In this document: piece after piece, positions 4,801 through 9,990 of the stretch | Layout: every line of letters begins with the position of its first letter | How positions within the stretch are numbered: the first letter of the stretch is position 1 | Assembly: GCA_021736565.1 (NCBI GenBank) | Contig: JAIPFO010000107.1 | Location: forward strand, 1-9,990 | DNA: 9,990 nucleotides | Direction of reading: 5' to 3' | Source: Phycisphaerae bacterium | GTDB lineage: Bacteria > Planctomycetota > Phycisphaerae > Sedimentisphaerales > SM23-30 | Translations under genes and position numbers: made by a program | The notes under the pieces: model-generated | Told to the model about the DNA's origin: nothing | Databases searched by the model: none | The model's input: only the letters and a program-made list of their open reading frames with translations

Positions 4801-6571
4801 TCCTATTGAACAATCAGTCAAAGGCATGGACATAACCGCCAGTAAGGATATGCACGATAGAGTTCTCGGCAAGCTGCTCAATGAAATGGATGAATCAGAG
4901 CAGAACCCAAAGGCCGTAAATCGGCCTGTAATTTGGAGAACGATTATGAAAAGTAAAATGACTAAATATGCCACTGCGGCGATTGTGATTGTTGGGATAT
5001 TTGTTGGCTTGAAGATGATGGGTGTGGAGCCGGATGGGGCGACGCCTGCTTTTGGTATCCAGGATGTAATCGATGCGATGAAAAAGGTTGAATGCTATCA
5101 TATGGTATGTAGTGCAAAAAACGTAGGATTTTCTGACGAAGAAACAAATGCACGGATCACCACGTTCACCTCCACTGAAGCCTGGGGATCAATAGATAAT
5201 ACTTTTTTTATATCCAAAAACAACCTGGATGGATCTATTATTTATAAAGAAAGTATTACAGATTGTACTTATAGTTATGACCCAAAATTAAACACAATCA
5301 CAAAAAGTTACGATGGTCATGTAAATGAGAATATTAGTGGCACAAACTTTATAGATTCGACGATACAGTCGGTGGAAAAAGCTTGTCAGCAAGCAGAAGG
5401 AACCATTAAATATACTGATGAAATACTTGATGGTAGGAAGGTTAAAGTAATCACGGCAATATTGCCCCATGAAATTCAAAGTGTTATAAAAATCTATGTT
5501 GATGACCAAAAATATAGAATCTCCAAAATAAGTCTTGTACAAACTAATGATGAGGGTCAAGGAGGCGAGCTTATTTTTGATGTTGATTACCCGGATATCT
5601 GCCCGAGTGACATCTATGAGGCGGGAGCCCCTCGTGATGCCAGAATTATTGATACCTATTCTGATACCCGCCCAAGTGATAAATTGAAAGATTTACTTGA
5701 AAAACATAAGACACATCAAAACTCTCGCCTGAAAAGATTGACAGACAAACATATTGTCGTAAAAGTTCGCGAGCAAACTATCACACCAACAAAATATTAT
5801 TACGAAACAAAAATATATCAAAGGAATGGTAATCACTCTCGAGAATCACGCATGGCCAAAAAACTCGACCATAAATTAGTATTGAAAGATGATTTTGATT
5901 ATCAATACAACTTGTGGCAGTCTTACAATGAAGCCCAAACTGTTAAGATAAAAGATGATATTTATCAATACACATTAGAGCGAGTTGCTGACTTGTCTCA
6001 AAAATGGAGATTGAGTAATAAAAGGAAAAAATCGCCTCTGTTTAAATATTCGGCGGATTTATGGCGGTCCGTGATTTCATCTGGAACGTCAAGCACAAGG
6101 ATCGTTAGTAAAAAAATCATAGAAGATGAATACTCAAAAAAACATAATCTGGTATGTATTGAAATCAAGACAAAAGGTTGGGATGATGGCCGAAGTTCAT
6201 TTATTGAATTGCCTGAGAGATGCCTTTGCTATCTGAATCCTCAGAAAGATTATTTATGTCACAGGCGATGCATCATACAGGAAAAAGATGCTCCTTGGCA
6301 AAATGATCAAACCTGGCTCGATGATGTTGACCCCAAGAGAATTCCAAAAGCTTCGATGCATGTAAACCAGATATTGGAATATGCAACAACAAAGACAGGC
6401 GTATTATATGCCCGCAAAACAGGATCTATACCCTACGAAAAAGCAAACGTGGCTGATATAGACCTCAACAGTATTGCTACAAGTACAACGACGATATATC
6501 TGAATGAAAACCCAACATTTCAAGAGGGCATCTTCTCAGTAGACACACTTATTAAATCTAATGATCAATAA
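4787..6571 (+). CDS. Single-span membrane protein, probable regulator (anti-sigma-like) of the adjacent ECF sigma factor
   Basis: ATG at 4787 is preceded by a good GTGGGG ribosome site at 9-nt spacing and is preferred over the GTG at 4772, giving 594 residues. A cytoplasmic head of about 57 residues (DMHDRVLGKLLNEMDE and following) leads into WRTIMKSKMTKYA and one membrane helix at about 61-80. A large exported part fills the rest. The exported part looks beta-rich and may contain two related modules, the first ending near PSDIYEAGAPRDARI (about 272-286) and the second ending near TTIYLNENPTFQEG. This general plan recalls LolA/RseB-like periplasmic sensors. The cytoplasmic head lacks the His-Cys-Cys zinc motif of ZAS-type anti-sigma factors. 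The role as sigma regulator is inferred from the 14-nt overlap with the sigma gene and from resemblance to planctomycete sigma-linked proteins. From about 5090 onward, codons are visibly richer in A and T than in neighbouring genes. It could instead be an envelope protein merely cotranscribed. Confidence 0.8.
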   Translation: MKPSDPIEQSVKGMDITASKDMHDRVLGKLLNEMDESEQNPKAVNRPVIWRTIMKSKMTKYATAAIVIVGIFVGLKMMGVEPDGATPAFGIQDVIDAMKKVECYHMVCSAKNVGFSDEETNARITTFTSTEAWGSIDNTFFISKNNLDGSIIYKESITDCTYSYDPKLNTITKSYDGHVNENISGTNFIDSTIQSVEKACQQAEGTIKYTDEILDGRKVKVITAILPHEIQSVIKIYVDDQKYRISKISLVQTNDEGQGGELIFDVDYPDICPSDIYEAGAPRDARIIDTYSDTRPSDKLKDLLEKHKTHQNSRLKRLTDKHIVVKVREQTITPTKYYYETKIYQRNGNHSRESRMAKKLDHKLVLKDDFDYQYNLWQSYNEAQTVKIKDDIYQYTLERVADLSQKWRLSNKRKKSPLFKYSADLWRSVISSGTSSTRIVSKKIIEDEYSKKHNLVCIEIKTKGWDDGRSSFIELPERCLCYLNPQKDYLCHRRCIIQEKDAPWQNDQTWLDDVDPKRIPKASMHVNQILEYATTKTGVLYARKTGSIPYEKANVADIDLNSIATSTTTIYLNENPTFQEGIFSVDTLIKSNDQ

Positions 6572-6617
6572 ATAAGAGGTGTCCGATTTATTTGCCGATC
6601 ACCTTGGCGTACTTATC

Positions 6618-9600
6618 CTACTTTACTTCCAAAAATCTTCTCAGCGTGGACATCAATGTTGTTGGGGTTTCGAAGTATCTTTTGGTTAGGCGGAGGTGGA
6701 TGGTGTTGGGGTCTGGGATTCTTACGCTGCCGGGTGCGTTGGCGAAGAGATCTTTTACTTTGGAGTTGGGGCTGAGATTGAAGATCAGGTCGGGTTCTTT
6801 TTGGATGATGCTTCGGATGGAGTAGTTGGAGGCGAGAATCCGGATTTCGGCCAGTTGGAGGAGATCGGTCACCGAGCGGGGTGGTTTACCGAACATGTCG
6901 TTGAGGTCCTGTTCGAGTTGGTCGAGGTCTTCGGCGGTTCGACAGGTGACCATGCGGCGGTAGACATCCATGCGCTGGCGGGATGAGTTGATATAGCTGC
7001 GTGGAATATTATTGGTGATGTTGAGTTCCAGGTGCGTGATCAGCGGGGCGATTTCTTTTTCGCCGTTGAGTCGGCCAACCGCCGAGGCCAGCAGACGGCA
7101 GTAGAGTTCATAACCGACCGCATCGATGTGGCCGGATTGTTCGATGCCGAGGATATTGCCGGCGCCGCGGATTTCCAGGTCACGCATGGCGATACGAAAC
7201 CCGCTGCCGAGTTGGGAATATTCTTCAATGGCCTTGAGCCGCTTGACCGCGATAGGATTAATCGTGCGTTTTTGAGGGAGGAGCATGTAGGCGTAGGCGC
7301 GGTTTTTATATCGGCCTACCCGGCCGCGAAGCTGGTGCAATTCTGCCAGGCCAAAGCGGTCGGCGTCGTCAATGATGATGGTATTGGCATCGGGGATATC
7401 CAGCCCGGATTCAATGATGGTGGTGCTGACCAGGACGTCCGCCTTGTGATTCACAAAATCGGTCATGCGTTTTTCGAGGTCACGTTTTGGCATTTGGCCG
7501 TGTGCGACCAGGAAGGTTGCCTCGGGGATGAGGCGGCGGAGGCGGTCGCCCACCACCTGGATGCTCTGGACGCGGTTATGGAGGAAAAATACCTGGCCGC
7601 CGCGGGCGAGTTCGCGCAGGATGATCTGGCGGATTTGCGGGTCGTTGGACTGGCAGACTTCGGTGACGATGCTGCGCCGGTCCAAAGGCGGGGTGGTCAA
7701 TGATGAGATGTCGCGGATCCCGATCAGTGCCATGTGCATTGTCCGCGGTAGGGGGGTGGCGGTCATGGTCAGGATGTCCACGGTTTTTCGAATGGTCTTG
7801 AGTTTTTCTTTATGCTCCACGCCGAATCGCTGTTCTTCGTCAATGACGATCAGGCCGAGATCTTTAAAGCGGACATCGGCCGAGAGGATGCGGTGGGTCC
7901 CGATCAGGACATCGACCTGCCCCTGGGCGGTTGCTTCCAGGATCAGTTTCGCTTCTTTAGCGGTTTTGAAACGACTGACCACTTCAATATTAAAAGGGAA
8001 ATCGGCCATGCGCTCGGTGAAGGTGCGGTAGTGCTGGCTGGCCAGGATCGTGGTGGGCACCAGGACGGCCACCTGTTTGCCATGTTCGATCGCTTTGAAG
8101 ACGGCCCGCATGGCCAGCTCGGTTTTGCCATAACCGACATCACCGCAAAGCAGCCGGTCCATCGGTCGGGTGAGTTGCATGTCGTTTTTAATTTCGGCGC
8201 TCACCGCGACCTGGTCGTCGGTGGGCTGGTAGGGAAAGGATTGTTCGAATTCATTCTGCCAGGTGCCGTCGATGGGATATTGGATGCCGGGGGTGGTCTG
8301 GCGGTGGGCCTGGACGTCGATCAGATGCGAGGCCATATCTTCCACGGCGATGATGGCCTTTTGTTTTTTCTTCTCCCAGGTTTTGGAGCCGAGTTTGGAG
8401 AGTTTAACACGACCGGCCGACGAGCCGACATATTTATGGACCAGGTCGATCTTATTGGCGGGCACATGGATCAGGGCGTTGTCGGCATACTCGATGGTAA
8501 TGTATTCTTCCTGACGGCCTTCCCGGGTAATGGTTTTAAGGCCTTTGAACTTGCCAATACCGTGCGCCATGTGGACGACCAGGTCATTGATCTCCAGGTC
8601 GGTAAAAGATTCCACCGCCTGGGTCGAGCGGGTGGCCCGGATGCGGCGCTGGATGTGATGCTGGCCGAAGAGTTCATGATGGCTGAGGATCAGGGCGTTG
8701 GCATCGGGCAGGGCAAAGCCCTGGTGGATGAGGCCGATGGGGAAGTGGAATGTTTTGGGGATCGTTTTTTTGGGAGTCGTTGGATCGGTTGGGTCGGTTT
8801 CGTTGGTGAGCAGGATTTCCTGGAGCCTCTGGCGTTGGGCGGGTTTTTCGCAGAAGAGGAAGATATTTTTCTTTTCTCGCTTGGCCAGTTCGGCGAGTTC
8901 TTCCAGGGCTTCGGTGGAGCGATTGTCGTATTGCTGGGCAGACTGTGTATGGAATGGATGAGAGGTGCCGGTGGTGCCTGTGTTGAAGCGGTTGATTGCG
9001 AGGGTATCGAAACGATGAACCGCCTGCATAATTTCTTCGACGGGGTAAACGCTCTCCGGTTCGATCAGACGAGTGCGAACGAGTCGGCCCACCTCGATCA
9101 CTTCGTTAAGCTCTTCGATAACGATGAGCGTGTTTTTAGGAAGGTATTCGATGAGGTTGGTGGCCTGGGCAATATTGGCGGTGTTATCGCAGCCGGTAAT
9201 GGCGATGGTGTCGATGGCGCGAATGGAACGCTTGGTATCGATATCGAAGTAGCGGATCGAATCGATCTGGTCACCGAAATATTCCAGGCGAACAGGCTGG
9301 GATTTATCGGGCGGGAAGATATCGACAATACCACCCCGCGAAGCGAAATCGCCGACAAGGTCCACATCTTCGGTGCGGTTGAAGCCGTGATCGGTCAGCC
9401 AGGTGAGCAGTTCTTTCATCGGGACGGCATTATCGGTAGTGAGCGGCAGGGCATTTTCCTGCATGAAGGTTTGGGCGGGGACCGGCTGCATGAGTGCGGG
9501 AATAGAAGCAACCGTCACACCGGCGGTTTGGGCATTGTAGGACAGGAGCGACTGGCACAATCGCAGTCGTTCGCAGGCGATATCCGAGGTGGGATCGGGC

Positions 9601-9902
9601 TGGGCGGTGGTCGATTCGGAGGCGGGGAGTAATTGCACCGGCCGGCCGATAAAAGTTTCCAGGTCGTCCTGGGCCTTATCCGCCTGGGGGATATGGGCGG
9701 TAATATAGCAGATCGGCCGGGCCAAAACATTTTGAAGGGTCGCGGCGATAAAGCGGGGCAGGGAGCCCCAGGAGCCGTGGGTCTCGACGATATGCGGCTG
9801 ATCGTTGGTTGGGGGGGCAGAAAGTCGGGCGATGAGGGTCTGGAGAGAGGCGTCGTCTTTTCCGATGAGAAGCTGCGTTAATTGTGTCAGGTCGTTGGAC
9901 AT
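6618..9902 (-). CDS. mfd: Transcription-repair coupling factor Mfd
   Basis: This 1094-residue protein is a near full-length Mfd (E. coli has 1148). Mfd is the ATP-driven translocase that removes RNA polymerase stalled at DNA damage and recruits UvrA for nucleotide excision repair. In order: a UvrB-like N-terminal module with FASRGGIVDIFPP (about 184-196) and RLEYFGDQIDSIRYFD; the polymerase-interacting domain from about 437 (NDLVVHMAHGIGKFKG); and the RecG-like motor. The motor has Walker A GDVGYGKT with K593, Walker B DEEQ at 688-691, motif III TMTATPLPRTMH, and SGLDIPDAN and QLRGRVGR of motifs V and VI. A C-terminal regulatory domain ends in LEVK. All motor motifs are intact. The frame has an in-frame TGA 21 nt before the ATG at 9902, which fixes the start as the first available one. 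No ribosome site precedes it. It converges on the sigma operon with a 46-bp gap and no clear terminator between them. Confidence 0.97.
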   Translation of the reverse strand: MSNDLTQLTQLLIGKDDASLQTLIARLSAPPTNDQPHIVETHGSWGSLPRFIAATLQNVLARPICYITAHIPQADKAQDDLETFIGRPVQLLPASESTTAQPDPTSDIACERLRLCQSLLSYNAQTAGVTVASIPALMQPVPAQTFMQENALPLTTDNAVPMKELLTWLTDHGFNRTEDVDLVGDFASRGGIVDIFPPDKSQPVRLEYFGDQIDSIRYFDIDTKRSIRAIDTIAITGCDNTANIAQATNLIEYLPKNTLIVIEELNEVIEVGRLVRTRLIEPESVYPVEEIMQAVHRFDTLAINRFNTGTTGTSHPFHTQSAQQYDNRSTEALEELAELAKREKKNIFLFCEKPAQRQRLQEILLTNETDPTDPTTPKKTIPKTFHFPIGLIHQGFALPDANALILSHHELFGQHHIQRRIRATRSTQAVESFTDLEINDLVVHMAHGIGKFKGLKTITREGRQEEYITIEYADNALIHVPANKIDLVHKYVGSSAGRVKLSKLGSKTWEKKKQKAIIAVEDMASHLIDVQAHRQTTPGIQYPIDGTWQNEFEQSFPYQPTDDQVAVSAEIKNDMQLTRPMDRLLCGDVGYGKTELAMRAVFKAIEHGKQVAVLVPTTILASQHYRTFTERMADFPFNIEVVSRFKTAKEAKLILEATAQGQVDVLIGTHRILSADVRFKDLGLIVIDEEQRFGVEHKEKLKTIRKTVDILTMTATPLPRTMHMALIGIRDISSLTTPPLDRRSIVTEVCQSNDPQIRQIILRELARGGQVFFLHNRVQSIQVVGDRLRRLIPEATFLVAHGQMPKRDLEKRMTDFVNHKADVLVSTTIIESGLDIPDANTIIIDDADRFGLAELHQLRGRVGRYKNRAYAYMLLPQKRTINPIAVKRLKAIEEYSQLGSGFRIAMRDLEIRGAGNILGIEQSGHIDAVGYELYCRLLASAVGRLNGEKEIAPLITHLELNITNNIPRSYINSSRQRMDVYRRMVTCRTAEDLDQLEQDLNDMFGKPPRSVTDLLQLAEIRILASNYSIRSIIQKEPDLIFNLSPNSKVKDLFANAPGSVRIPDPNTIHLRLTKRYFETPTTLMSTLRRFLEVK

Positions 9903-9908
9903 GGGGGT

Positions 9909-9937
9909 ATGATAAACAATTCACACATGGCCGACAA
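9909..9937 (-). promoter_or_regulatory. Predicted mfd promoter giving a nearly leaderless mRNA
   Basis: Minus-strand TTGTCG (9937-9932, 4 of 6) and TATCAT (9914-9909, 5 of 6) have the ideal 17-nt spacing. The -10 ends 6 nt before the mfd ATG, so transcription would begin at or within a few bases of the A of the start codon. The lack of any Shine-Dalgarno sequence before this ATG agrees with that. Confidence 0.45.
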
Positions 9938-9972
9938 GGAATTTTTACAATCGGTTATTTGATCGTATAGAG

Positions 9973-9982
9973 CCACCAGCGT
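9973..9982 (-). repeat. Possible partial copy D of the dispersed repeat at the window edge
   Basis: Minus-strand ACGCTGGTGG resembles the right end of copy C (ACGCTGGTGAC) and is preceded by an A run, but the rest would lie beyond the window. Ten bases alone could be chance. Confidence 0.2.
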
Positions 9983-9990
9983 TTTTTGGA

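Noticed and set aside
6572..6617. Search for a bidirectional terminator between the converging sigma operon and mfd.
   Set aside because: Only a mismatched GGTG ... CACC pairing is present, with no T run; not strong enough to call.
7812..9632. A 606-codon open frame on the plus strand opposite mfd, and several shorter ones.
   Set aside because: It is antisense to an intact, motif-complete Mfd and its translation is a low-complexity Gly/Phe/Asp-rich sequence; codon bias on the coding strand explains the openness.

Overview
The window looks like a chromosomal segment of a planctomycete, most likely class Phycisphaerae. The best clue is a sigma factor overlapping a membrane protein whose N-terminal segment (WRTIMKSKMTKYA, then a membrane span) and 'PSDIYEAGAPRDA' stretch resemble the anti-sigma-like proteins common in that class. 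This is a judgement from memory, not a database result.

Layout, left to right. (1) Positions 1-1220: 3' part of a membrane sensor histidine kinase, open at the left edge. (2) 1221-1479: intergenic, with a dispersed repeat and a sigma-70-like promoter. (3) 1480-3315: a ClC-type anion channel or transporter with two C-terminal CBS domains. (4) 3316-4227: a 0.9 kb region without a convincing gene of normal size. It holds two paralogous hairpins that read as minus-strand intrinsic terminators with CCUCCUU loops, more copies of the repeat, several dyads, and one possible 45-residue membrane peptide. (5) 4228-6571: an ECF-type sigma factor overlapping by 14 nt a 594-residue single-span membrane protein, a probable cis-encoded regulator. 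Base composition becomes visibly AT-rich inside the second gene. (6) 6618-9902, minus strand: a complete transcription-repair coupling factor Mfd, whose predicted promoter would give a nearly leaderless mRNA.

How the genes relate: the sigma factor and its overlapping partner almost certainly form one operon and one signalling unit. The kinase, the ClC protein and Mfd look like separate transcription units; nothing in the window ties them to a common pathway. Mfd and the sigma operon are convergent, 46 bp apart.

The least explained part is the non-coding block at 3316-4227, especially the paired hairpins on the minus strand, which may be tandem small RNAs. A variable-centre repeat (CGTCAAAAG ... 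TGACGCTGGYG) recurs in the intergenic regions. No rRNA, tRNA, CRISPR array, transposase or prophage gene was seen.
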